A stretch of DNA of 64,000 nucleotides. Origin: Planctomycetota bacterium (lineage in GTDB: Bacteria; Planctomycetota; UBA1135). The stretch spans positions 434,001 to 498,000 of the forward strand of contig SHNF01000002.1 of NCBI GenBank assembly GCA_004295085.1, written 5' to 3'. The notes beneath the pieces are model-generated. The model saw only the letters and a program-made list of their open reading frames with translations, was not told the DNA's origin and did no database searches. Every line of letters starts with the position of its first letter. Position 1 is the stretch's first letter. Shown here piece by piece: positions 8,918-16,497 of the stretch. Both the position numbers and the translations under genes were made by a program.

Positions 8918-10807
8918 CTACGGCAGGATCGGCGTGGTCACCGCGTTGGTCTTGACCGAGGTGGAGCCGTTGAGGCCGCGCACGACCACGGCCTGGATCG
9001 AGACCTTGCGCAGCGGCGCCGTGGAGGGCACGGCGACGGGCAGCACGGACACGCCCGCGGCGTCGGCGTTGGCGGTGCCCTGCGTATGGATCGGCGGGTT
9101 CAGGTCCAGGCACAGGTTGCCGAACCGGCTCCGGCACGGCCCGCTGCCGGTGCCCTGCACGGAGTACAGGTAGATGACCAGCTCGTTGGGCCGGCAGCCC
9201 TCCACGCGCCACAGCGAGGTCATGCCGCGCTGCAGGGGATCCACCGCCAGCGGCTCGGGGGCGGAGAGCGTCAGGATCTGGTTGGCGGGGACGCCGGTCC
9301 ACACGGAGTCGCGGCCGTCCGACCACTTGACCCGCAGCTCGTCCACCACGGTGGCGGCGCCCAGGCCGAAGTGCGCGCACAGCTGCGGCTGGCTCAGGTA
9401 TGTCGGCCCGCCGTCCAGCAGGAACGTGCGCGTCATGCCGCCGAAGCTGGCTTCCACGCGCGCGCCGACGCCGTTCGGCGCCAGGAACGGGTTGGCCGTC
9501 GTGTCCAGCTCGACCTCCAGCCAGTTGCAGTTGGGGGCGGAGATGTCGTTGCGCAGCAGGGTGACAGGCTCGCTCCAGGCGAAGATGACGAAGTCCATGT
9601 CGCCGTCGCGGTCGTAGTCGAAGCTGACCATGCCGCGTCCCTGGCCGGTGTGCCAGAAGCCGCAGCTCGCGTTCATGGGGGTGTAGGTGTCGTCGTGGTT
9701 GTTGCGGAAGATGTAGGAGGGCTCGTTCACCCACTCGTAAGGCGCCTCGGGCCAGCCGTTGGTCTCCACCACGTCGTACCAGCCGTCGTGGTCCACGTCC
9801 GCGGTGGTGACGCCCCAGCCCCAGCCGCCGTCGTTGACGCCCGCGTTCTCCGGCAGCTCCTGGTACAGGTGGGAGCCCTGGTTCATGTACAGGCGGTTGC
9901 CGCCGTGGAAGCCGAAGGGGTGGTTGTCCCACCAGATCGCGGTCACGAACCAGTCCATCCGGCCGTCGTTGTTGAAGTCGCCCACGGTGCTGCCCATGCC
10001 GTTGCGGTCGGTGGCGGTGCCGGTCTGGCCGGTGATGTTGGTGATGGTGCCGTCGCGGTTGTTGCGGTAGTAGCGGCTGGTGCCGAAGTCGGCGGCGAAG
10101 ATCAGCTCCGGCCAGCGGTCGCCGTCCATGTCGGCGAAGCGCGGCGTGAAGCCGCGGAACGAGCTGGGCTGGAAGATCCCGATCTGGGTGGTCACGTCGC
10201 TGAAGCTGCCGTCGCGGTTGTTGCGCAGGACGCGGTTGCCCTCGGAGTCGATCTGCCAGCCGGAGTACGCGATGTCCAGCCAGCCGTCGTTGTCGTAGTC
10301 GCCGAAGGCCGCGCTGAAGCCGTCGGCCTTGATCGGCGAGCTCCAGGCCGTTCCGGCGGCCGCGGCCACGTTGACGAAGTGGCCGCCTTCGTTGCGGTAG
10401 AGCCGGTGGTCGCCGGGGGCGGGCGCCCCGCTCATCGGGCCCATGGAGGTGACGAGCAGGTCCAGGTCGCCGTCGCGGTCGTAGTCGCCCACCGCCGCGC
10501 CGGTGCCGCGGTAGAGATCGCTGAGGCCCCAGGCCGCGGCCTCCTCGCGGAACGTGCCGTCGCCGTTGTTCATGTACAGCTGGTCCGGCCCGCCGCCGCC
10601 GACGCAGAACAGGTCGGGCCAGGAGTCGCCGTCGAAATCGCCGGCGGCGCCGCCGCCGCTCATGGGGCCGGCGGGGTGGTCCGCGGCCGGGGCGTGGACG
10701 AAACCGATTCCCGCGGCAGAGGTCTGGTTGGTGAAGGAAGCCTGGGGGTAGGCCGCCGCGGCAAGCGCCAGGACGGCCGGGGAGAGCAGCAAGGTGCGGA
10801 GGTTCAT
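8918..10807 (-). CDS. Secreted FG-GAP/VCBS repeat protein with ASPIC/UnbV domain (copy 1)
   Basis: 629 aa. The start at 10807 (MNLRTLLLSPAVLALAAAAYPQAS) gives a clear signal peptide. Residues ~25-450 contain many FG-GAP/VCBS repeats with calcium-binding DxDxDG-type loops: GDFDGDSWPDLFCVG, GDYDRDGDLDLLV, GDYDNDGWLDIAYSG, GDFNNDGRMDWFV. An ASPIC/UnbV region follows (LRVKWSDGRDSVWTGVPANQ), then the C-terminal module ending VKTNAVTTPILP, shared with the proteins at 1476, 14551 and 41678. The repeats predict a seven-bladed extracellular propeller. The ligand is unknown. A TATAAG hexamer lies 57 bases upstream. The gene is divergent from the sugar operon at 10960. Confidence 0.9.
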   Translation of the reverse strand: MNLRTLLLSPAVLALAAAAYPQASFTNQTSAAGIGFVHAPAADHPAGPMSGGGAAGDFDGDSWPDLFCVGGGGPDQLYMNNGDGTFREEAAAWGLSDLYRGTGAAVGDYDRDGDLDLLVTSMGPMSGAPAPGDHRLYRNEGGHFVNVAAAAGTAWSSPIKADGFSAAFGDYDNDGWLDIAYSGWQIDSEGNRVLRNNRDGSFSDVTTQIGIFQPSSFRGFTPRFADMDGDRWPELIFAADFGTSRYYRNNRDGTITNITGQTGTATDRNGMGSTVGDFNNDGRMDWFVTAIWWDNHPFGFHGGNRLYMNQGSHLYQELPENAGVNDGGWGWGVTTADVDHDGWYDVVETNGWPEAPYEWVNEPSYIFRNNHDDTYTPMNASCGFWHTGQGRGMVSFDYDRDGDMDFVIFAWSEPVTLLRNDISAPNCNWLEVELDTTANPFLAPNGVGARVEASFGGMTRTFLLDGGPTYLSQPQLCAHFGLGAATVVDELRVKWSDGRDSVWTGVPANQILTLSAPEPLAVDPLQRGMTSLWRVEGCRPNELVIYLYSVQGTGSGPCRSRFGNLCLDLNPPIHTQGTANADAAGVSVLPVAVPSTAPLRKVSIQAVVVRGLNGSTSVKTNAVTTPILP

Positions 10808-10858
10808 TGGAAGTGGACGGGGGCCGGGAAGGGAAAGAACGGCGAACCGTTCCCTACT

Positions 10859-10864
10859 CTTATA
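10859..10864 (-). promoter_or_regulatory. Candidate -10 box TATAAG
   Basis: TATAAG on the minus strand starts 57 bases upstream of the FG-GAP start at 10807. The FG-GAP gene at 14551-16416 has an identical hexamer 64 bases upstream of its own start. No clear -35 element was found. Confidence 0.35.
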
Positions 10865-10959
10865 CACCCGTAGATCCCCTTGCCGGATTCCGCCCTCGCC
10901 GCCGGATTTGACAGCCCGGCGCACGCGGCCCAAGCTGCCCCGGGAGCGGAGGTCCCGGC

Positions 10960-11811
10960 ATGCAGTACGGAATGGGGATGTTGCTGTGGTCCGACGACGT
11001 GACCGGCGCCGAGTGGTCGCCGCTGTTCGCGCGCCTGCGGGCGCTCGGCTTCGACTTCGTCGAGGTGCCGGTGATCCGCACCGATCCGCAGCGCTTCGAG
11101 CGGCTGGGCCGGCGCCTGCGCGAGCTGGGGCTCGGCACCACCGCGGTCACGGTGCTGGGACCGGAGCAGCACCTCATCGATGCCGACGCGGCAGTGCGCG
11201 GCGCCGGCCTGGAGCATTTGCGCCGCGCCCTGGACTGCGCCCGGGCCCTGGGCAGCCCCCTGCTCGGCGGGCCGATCTACGCGGGGCTTGGCGTGTTCAG
11301 CGGCGCGGCTCCGACGGTCGCGGAATGGCAGCGCGCGGTGGACGGCCTGCGCGCGGCCGCGGAGCACGCGGACGGCGCCGGCGTGACCCTGGCCGCCGAG
11401 TACCTGAACCGCTTCGAGGTGTACCTGGTCAACTGCGCGGCCGACCTGGCGCGCCTGGTGCGCGCGGTGGGCCACCCCCGGCTGCGCATGACCTACGACA
11501 CCTTCCACGCCCACATCGAGGAGAAGGACCCGGCGGCGGCCATCCGCGCCTGTGCGGACGTGCTGGAGCACGTGCAGGCGTCGGAGAACGATCGCAGCAC
11601 GCCGGGCAGCGGCACCGTGGCCTGGGACGCGACCTTCGCCGCGCTGGCGGCCGCCGGCTACCGCGGGCGGCTCGCGATCGAGGCCTTCGGCCAGAAGCTG
11701 CCCGCGCTGGCGGCCGCCACCCGGATCTGGCGGCCGATGTTCGCCGACGAGGAGACGCTGGCGCGGCAAGGTCTCGCCTTCCTGCGCGCCCGCTGGGAAG
11801 GAACGGCCTGA
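10960..11811 (+). CDS. TIM-barrel sugar epimerase, D-tagatose 3-epimerase-like, one metal ligand replaced
   Basis: 283 aa, xylose-isomerase-like TIM barrel. GGPIYAG, AAEYLNRFE, MTYDTFHAHIEEKD and SENDRSTPGSG are typical of keto-sugar 3-epimerases. Three of the four metal ligands align with Pseudomonas cichorii D-tagatose 3-epimerase at a constant offset of five: E147 (E152), D180 (D185) and E241 (E246). The fourth, H211, is Q206 here (HVQASE instead of HVHxSE; codon CAG). The protein may bind metal differently or have altered activity. It heads a three-gene run with an oxidoreductase and an MFS transporter, suggesting uptake and oxidation or epimerisation of a sugar or cyclitol. Substrate unknown. 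Confidence 0.87.
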   Translation: MQYGMGMLLWSDDVTGAEWSPLFARLRALGFDFVEVPVIRTDPQRFERLGRRLRELGLGTTAVTVLGPEQHLIDADAAVRGAGLEHLRRALDCARALGSPLLGGPIYAGLGVFSGAAPTVAEWQRAVDGLRAAAEHADGAGVTLAAEYLNRFEVYLVNCAADLARLVRAVGHPRLRMTYDTFHAHIEEKDPAAAIRACADVLEHVQASENDRSTPGSGTVAWDATFAALAAAGYRGRLAIEAFGQKLPALAAATRIWRPMFADEETLARQGLAFLRARWEGTA

Positions 11812-11883
11812 CTCGGGCCGGTCCGCCCCACTATCGTGCAGCCTCCGGCCGGCGTCCCCGCCCCTGGCCGGCGCGATCTCTGT

Positions 11884-13038
11884 ATGCCCATCGCCCCCCC
11901 GGTTCGCGTCGCCCTGGTCGGCCTCGGCTTTGGAGCCGAGTTCATCCCGATCTACCAGCGCCACCCGCTCGCGCGGCTGGAGGCGATCTGCCAGCGCACC
12001 CGGGCGCGGCTGGACGCCGTGGGCGAAGCCTTCGGCGTGCGCAAGCGTTACGCCGACTACGCGCAGCTCCTGCGCGACCCGGACATCGATGCGGTGCACA
12101 TCAACACGCCGATCCCGGAGCACGGGCCCCAGGCGATCCGCGCGCTGGAGGCCGGCAAGCACGTCGCCTGCACCGTGCCCATGGCGACGCGGGTCGAGGA
12201 CGCGCGCCGCATCGTGGAGCTGTGCCGCAGCACCGGCCTGCGCTACATGATGATGGAGACCACGGTGTACAGCCGCGAGTTCTTCTTCGTGCAGGAGCTG
12301 CTGGACAAGGGCGAGCTGGGCCGGATCCAGTTCCTGCGCGCCTCGCACCAGCAAGAGATGGCGGGCTGGCCGGGTTACTGGGAGGGGCTGCCGCCCATGC
12401 ACTACGCCACGCACTGCGTGGGACCGGTGCTGGCGCTGCCGCGCGCCGAGGCCGAGTTCGTGGCGTGCCTGGGCTCGGGGGCGATCGAGCCGCGCCTGGC
12501 GGCGCGTTACGGCTCGCCGTTCGCGGTCGAGACCTGCCACATCCAGCTGCGCGGCTGCGACCTGGCCGCGGAGGTCACCCGCTCGCTGTTCAACACCGCC
12601 CGCCAGTACCGCGAGTCCTTCGACGTGTACGGCTCGCGCCAGTCCTTCGAGTGGAGCCAGATCGAGCACGAGGATCCGGTCGTGCACGCCGGCGAGACGC
12701 CGCGGCGCGTGCAGGTGCCCGATTACGCGCAGCGCCTGCCGGAGCCGGTGCGCGAGTTCACGACCCGCGGCGTGTACGACAGCCAGGAGCACCAGCACCT
12801 GTCCTTCCTGCAGGGCTCCGGCCACGGCGGCTCGCATCCGCACCTCGCCCACGAGTTCCTGAGCGCGCTGGTCGAGGGCCGCGAGCCCTTCCCCGGCGCG
12901 CGCGCGTCGGCGAACTGGACCTGCGCCGGCCTGCTCGCGCACGAGTCCGCCATGGCCGGGGGCGCGCAGCGGCGCCTGCCCGAGTTCACCCTCGCCTCCG
13001 CACCGGCAACCGAGACCGCTCCATGCAACAAGCCCTGA
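11884..13038 (+). CDS. Gfo/Idh/MocA-family oxidoreductase lacking the EKP lysine
   Basis: 384 aa. The N-terminal Rossmann fold (VALVGLGFGAEF) is followed by VHINTPIPEHGPQAIRALEAGKH, as in NAD(P)-dependent sugar oxidoreductases. The usual cEKPla motif reads CTVPMATR here, so the conserved lysine is replaced by valine. The catalytic-histidine segment may be MHYATHCVG. The start at 11884 is chosen because MPIAPPVRVALVG brings the dinucleotide fold to the N-terminus; an ATG at 11836 would add sixteen odd residues. It lies 72 bases after the epimerase-like gene and overlaps the transporter by 16 bases, so the three are an operon. Similar CTVP variants occur in a subset of the family, which argues against a sequencing error. 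Confidence 0.88.
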   Translation: MPIAPPVRVALVGLGFGAEFIPIYQRHPLARLEAICQRTRARLDAVGEAFGVRKRYADYAQLLRDPDIDAVHINTPIPEHGPQAIRALEAGKHVACTVPMATRVEDARRIVELCRSTGLRYMMMETTVYSREFFFVQELLDKGELGRIQFLRASHQQEMAGWPGYWEGLPPMHYATHCVGPVLALPRAEAEFVACLGSGAIEPRLAARYGSPFAVETCHIQLRGCDLAAEVTRSLFNTARQYRESFDVYGSRQSFEWSQIEHEDPVVHAGETPRRVQVPDYAQRLPEPVREFTTRGVYDSQEHQHLSFLQGSGHGGSHPHLAHEFLSALVEGREPFPGARASANWTCAGLLAHESAMAGGAQRRLPEFTLASAPATETAPCNKP

Positions 13039-14525
13039 CCGAGCCGCACAGGAAGAAGCTGTTCTGGGCGTGCTTCGTGGCCCTGATGGCGACGTCGTTC
13101 GCCTTCATCATCCGCATCATGATCCTGGGCGATCTGGCGCGCGAGTTCGACCTGACCGAGACGCAGCGCGGGGAGATCCTGGGCGTGGGGATCTGGCCGT
13201 TCGCGGTCAGCATCATCCTGTTCAGCCTGGTCATCGACCGGATCGGCTACGGCAAGGCCATCCTGTTCGCCTTCGCGTGCCACAGCGCCTTCGCGCTGCT
13301 CACGATCACCGCCACCGGCTACGGCTCGCTGTACGTGGCCTCGCTGCTGGGCGGGCTGGCGGCCGGCGCCATCGAGGCGGCCATCAACCCGGTGGTGGCC
13401 ACCATGTACCGCGATCAGAAGACCAAGTGGCTGAACATCCTGCACGCCGGCTGGCCGGGCGGCATGGTGGTCGCGGGGCTGCTGTCCATGCTGATGGGCG
13501 CGGACGCCTCGTGGAAGTGGAAGGTGGGCCTGATCTTCCTGCCGGTCCTGATCTACGGCGGGCTCATGCTGACCTGCCGCTTCCCGGTCAGCGAGCGCGT
13601 CGCCGCCGGAGTCCCGCACAAGGAGATGCTGCGCCAGGCCGGGTGGCTGGGCGCCCTGGTCGCCTCCACCCTGGTGCTGAACGAGGTCGGCCGCGTCTTC
13701 GGAGCTCCGACCTGGATGGTGTGGGCAGCCATCGCCCTGGTGGTGGCCGCGACCGCCGCCTACGTGCGCTCCCCGGGCGACCCGCTGTTCTTCCTGCTGA
13801 CCCTGATCATGATGCCGCTCGCCATCACGGAGCTGGGCACGGACTCGTGGATCACCTCGCTCATGGAGCCGGAGATGGCCGCCGTGGGGCTCAACCCGCT
13901 GTGGGTTCTGGTCTACACCACGCTCATCATGATGATCCTGCGCTTCTCGGCCGGGCCGATCGTGCACCGGCTGAAGCCGCTGGGCCTGCTCGCGGTCAGC
14001 TCGCTGCTCGCGGTGGCCGGCCTGACCCTGCTGTCCCGGGCCGGCGGGATCACGATCCTGGCCGCGGCGACCATCTACGGGGTCGGCAAGACCTTCTTCT
14101 GGCCGACCATGCTGGGCGTGGTCTCGGAGCAATGCCCCAAGGGCGGCGCGCTCACGCTCAACATGATCAGCGGCATCGGCATGCTGGCGGCGGGCGTGAT
14201 CGGAAACCCGCTGCTGGGGAACCTCCAGGACCGCGAGGTGGAGCGCCAGCTCCTGGCCCAGGCGCCGGCGCTGCACGCGCAGGTCGTGGGTGAGGAGAAG
14301 CGCAGCGTGTTCGGGACCTACCGCGCGCTGGATCCGGACAAGGTGGTGGCGCTCCCGCCGCAGGCCCTGGCGCAGGTGGCGGAGCTGCAGAACGCGGCCA
14401 AGAAGGAGGCCCTGTCCACCGTGGCCCTGTTCCCGGTGCTGATGTTCGTGGCCTACTCCGGTCTGATCCTGTGGTTCCGCGCGCGCGGCGGCTACCGGCC
14501 GGTGCAGCTTCCCGCCGCCTCGTGA
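13023..14525 (+). CDS. MFS transporter, sugar-type
   Basis: 500 aa with about twelve hydrophobic helices in the inner membrane. The first is at ~14-32, and a loop containing VIDRIGYGKAI follows helix 2, in the position of the MFS motif A (GxLaDrxGrr). Other features are AGAIEAAINPVVATMY, GVGKTFFWPTMLGVVSE and a soluble stretch near residues 400-460 before the last helix. The ATG at 13023 lies inside the end of the oxidoreductase gene, implying translational coupling. It presumably imports the substrate of the two upstream enzymes. The stop codon lies in the loop of a perfect hairpin at 14511-14536. Confidence 0.87.
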   Translation: MQQALTEPHRKKLFWACFVALMATSFAFIIRIMILGDLAREFDLTETQRGEILGVGIWPFAVSIILFSLVIDRIGYGKAILFAFACHSAFALLTITATGYGSLYVASLLGGLAAGAIEAAINPVVATMYRDQKTKWLNILHAGWPGGMVVAGLLSMLMGADASWKWKVGLIFLPVLIYGGLMLTCRFPVSERVAAGVPHKEMLRQAGWLGALVASTLVLNEVGRVFGAPTWMVWAAIALVVAATAAYVRSPGDPLFFLLTLIMMPLAITELGTDSWITSLMEPEMAAVGLNPLWVLVYTTLIMMILRFSAGPIVHRLKPLGLLAVSSLLAVAGLTLLSRAGGITILAAATIYGVGKTFFWPTMLGVVSEQCPKGGALTLNMISGIGMLAAGVIGNPLLGNLQDREVERQLLAQAPALHAQVVGEEKRSVFGTYRALDPDKVVALPPQALAQVAELQNAAKKEALSTVALFPVLMFVAYSGLILWFRARGGYRPVQLPAAS

Positions 14526-14536
14526 GAGGCGGCGGG
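14511..14536. terminator. Hairpin with stop codon in its loop, between convergent genes
   Basis: CCCGCCGCCTC (14511-14521) pairs perfectly with GAGGCGGCGGG (14526-14536) around the four-base loop GTGA, which contains the TGA stop of the MFS gene. The opposing FG-GAP gene stops at 14551. No T-run follows on either side, so a bidirectional intrinsic terminator is likely but unproven. Confidence 0.6.
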
Positions 14537-14550
14537 AAGCGCGGCCCGCC

Positions 14551-16416
14551 TCAGGGCAGGACCGGGCGGGTCACCGCGTTGGACTTGACCGAGTCCGCGC
14601 CGTGCACACCGCGGAGCACGAAGGCCTGCGCGGCGACCGGCTTCAGCGGCGCGCCCGCGGGCACCTGGAAGCGGATGCGGGCCACGCCGGCGGCGTCCGC
14701 CCGCGTGAACCCCAGCACCTCGGTGGGCTGCTGCAGGTCCATGGACAGGCCGCCGAGCCCCGGACGGGACGGGCCCGGGCCGGCGCCCGCGAGGGAGTAC
14801 ACGAAGGCCACGCGCTCGCCCGGCCGGGCGCCCGACAAGGCGGCTCCGGCCGGCGCCCCCCGGTGCAGCTCGCTCACCTGCAGGGGCAGGCCGGAGCGCA
14901 CGGTCAGGACCTGGTCGGCGGCGGCGCCGGCGAGGTAGGTCTCGGAGCCGTCCGCCCACACCACCCGCAGCTCATCCACGGAGGTCGCGGGACCCAGGCC
15001 GAAGTGCAGCACCGGTTCGCTCGAGCTCAGGTAGCTCTGCCCGCCCTCGAGATAGCGCAGGAAAGTGTTGCTCCCCTTGCGCGCGAACACCTGCGTGCCG
15101 ATGCCGCCGGGCGCCAGTCCGGGATGGGCGCCGGTGTCCAGCTGCAGGCGCAGCCAGTGCCCTGCAGGGCCGTCGTTGCGGTACAGGGCCAGACCGTCCT
15201 GGTTGGCCAGGAACACCAGGTCCTCGTCGCCGTCGCGGTCGTAGTCCCAGCGGATCAGGCCGCGCCCCTGGCGCGTGAACTGGATGCCGGCGGCGGCCGC
15301 GGTTTCCGTGAACGTGCGGTCGCGGTCGTTCATGTACAGGCGCTTGGGGAAGTCCTCGAACTGCCCGCTCCAGCCGTTGGTCTCGGCGATGTCCAGCCAG
15401 CCGTCGTTGTCGCAGTCGAAGGCCACGATGCCCCAGCCCCAGCCGCCGTCGTCCACGCCGGAGAGCTGGGCGCTCTCCGCGTACACGTGGCCGCCCTGGT
15501 TCCAGTACAAGGCGTTGCCGCTGCCCGCGCTCCAGTAGATGGAGGTGGCATAGAAGTCCAGGTCCAGGTCGTTGTCCAGGTCGCCCACCGCGCAGCCCAT
15601 GCCGTTGAGGCTGCCGAAGCGCGCCAGGCCGCCCGTGCGCGTGAACGTGCCGTCGCCGTTGTTCCTGAAGTAGCGGCTGGTGCCGGCGTCGGAGATCAGC
15701 AGCAGGTCCTGCCAGCCGTCGCCGTCCATGTCGGCGAAGGTGGGGACGAAGCCCTTCACCAGGGGATCCACCAGGCCCGCGGCGGCGGTGACGTTGACGA
15801 ACGTGCCGTCGCCCTGGTTCTGGAACAGCACGTTGCCGTCCGAGTACCACTCCCAGCCGGCGACGAACAGGTCCAGGTCGCCGTCGCGATCGTAGTCGCC
15901 GAAGACGGCGCCGTAGCCGTCCGGGATCACGGCCGAGGCGTAGTTCACCCCGGCGGCGGCGGCCACGTCGGTGAACGTGCCATCGCCGTTGTTGTGGTAC
16001 AGCAGGTGATTCCCGGGCACCGGCAGCTGTCCCGCCGGACCGTAGCTGGTCACGTACAGGTCCTGCCAGCCGTCGCCGTCGTAGTCGGCGACCACCGCGC
16101 CGCAGCCATGGTGCAGCCGGTCCACGCCCCAAGCGGCCGCCTGGTCGGCGAACGTGCCGTTGCCCTGGTTGATGAAGAGCCGATCCGCGACGCCGCCGCC
16201 GCCCAGCACGAACAGGTCCGGCCAGCCGTCGCGATCGAAGTCGCCGACCGCGCCGCCGGCAACCATGGGATTGCCGAAGTTCGGGAAATCGAGCGTGTGA
16301 GTGTGCGTCAGGCCGGCAGCGGCGGTCTGATCGCTGAAACTCACCTGAGCCGAGGCCGGCGCGGCGACCAGCGCGCAGGAAGCCGCCAGCAGCCGCCAGA
16401 GGAGGGACTTCTGCAT
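14551..16416 (-). CDS. Secreted FG-GAP/VCBS repeat protein with ASPIC/UnbV domain (copy 2)
   Basis: 621 aa with signal peptide MQKSLLWRLLAASCALVAAP, cleaved near ASAQ. Repeats with calcium-loop signatures include GDFDRDGWPDLFVLGG, ADYDGDGWQDLYV, GDYDRDGDLDLFVAG and GDLDNDLDLDFYAT. The ASPIC/UnbV segment is LRVVWADGSETYLAGAAADQ. The shared C-terminal module runs from about residue 515 (ERVAFVYSLAGAGPGPS) to the end (VKSNAVTRPVLP). Domain order and length match the proteins at 8918 and 41678, so the three are paralogues scattered over 35 kb. Extracellular; ligand or partner unknown. Confidence 0.91.
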   Translation of the reverse strand: MQKSLLWRLLAASCALVAAPASAQVSFSDQTAAAGLTHTHTLDFPNFGNPMVAGGAVGDFDRDGWPDLFVLGGGGVADRLFINQGNGTFADQAAAWGVDRLHHGCGAVVADYDGDGWQDLYVTSYGPAGQLPVPGNHLLYHNNGDGTFTDVAAAAGVNYASAVIPDGYGAVFGDYDRDGDLDLFVAGWEWYSDGNVLFQNQGDGTFVNVTAAAGLVDPLVKGFVPTFADMDGDGWQDLLLISDAGTSRYFRNNGDGTFTRTGGLARFGSLNGMGCAVGDLDNDLDLDFYATSIYWSAGSGNALYWNQGGHVYAESAQLSGVDDGGWGWGIVAFDCDNDGWLDIAETNGWSGQFEDFPKRLYMNDRDRTFTETAAAAGIQFTRQGRGLIRWDYDRDGDEDLVFLANQDGLALYRNDGPAGHWLRLQLDTGAHPGLAPGGIGTQVFARKGSNTFLRYLEGGQSYLSSSEPVLHFGLGPATSVDELRVVWADGSETYLAGAAADQVLTVRSGLPLQVSELHRGAPAGAALSGARPGERVAFVYSLAGAGPGPSRPGLGGLSMDLQQPTEVLGFTRADAAGVARIRFQVPAGAPLKPVAAQAFVLRGVHGADSVKSNAVTRPVLP

Positions 16417-16445
16417 GTCTTTGAGGCTCGCAGGTTGGGGTGGTT

Positions 16446-16480
16446 GGGGTGATGCGCGGAAAGGAGGATCACCCCTTATA
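16446..16480 (-). promoter_or_regulatory. Candidate promoter with overlapping inverted repeat
   Basis: TATAAG (minus, 16475-16480) lies 64 bases before the FG-GAP start at 16416. It abuts an inverted repeat GGGGTGAT (16446-16453) / ATCACCCC (16468-16475) with a 14-base spacer. The repeat could be an operator or a leader hairpin. It could instead be the terminator of the upstream ThuA gene, which stops at 16498 on the same strand. Confidence 0.35.
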
Positions 16481-16497
16481 CCGCGCGCCGGAAGCGC

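Noticed and set aside
10837..10852. Small hairpin GAACGG-CGAA-CCGTTC in the leader of the FG-GAP gene as a riboswitch
   Set aside because: A six-base stem alone matches no known riboswitch; probably chance in GC-rich DNA.
7082..10873. Plus-strand frame of 1263 codons
   Set aside because: Antisense to fadD and the FG-GAP gene; composition is that of a GC-rich shadow.
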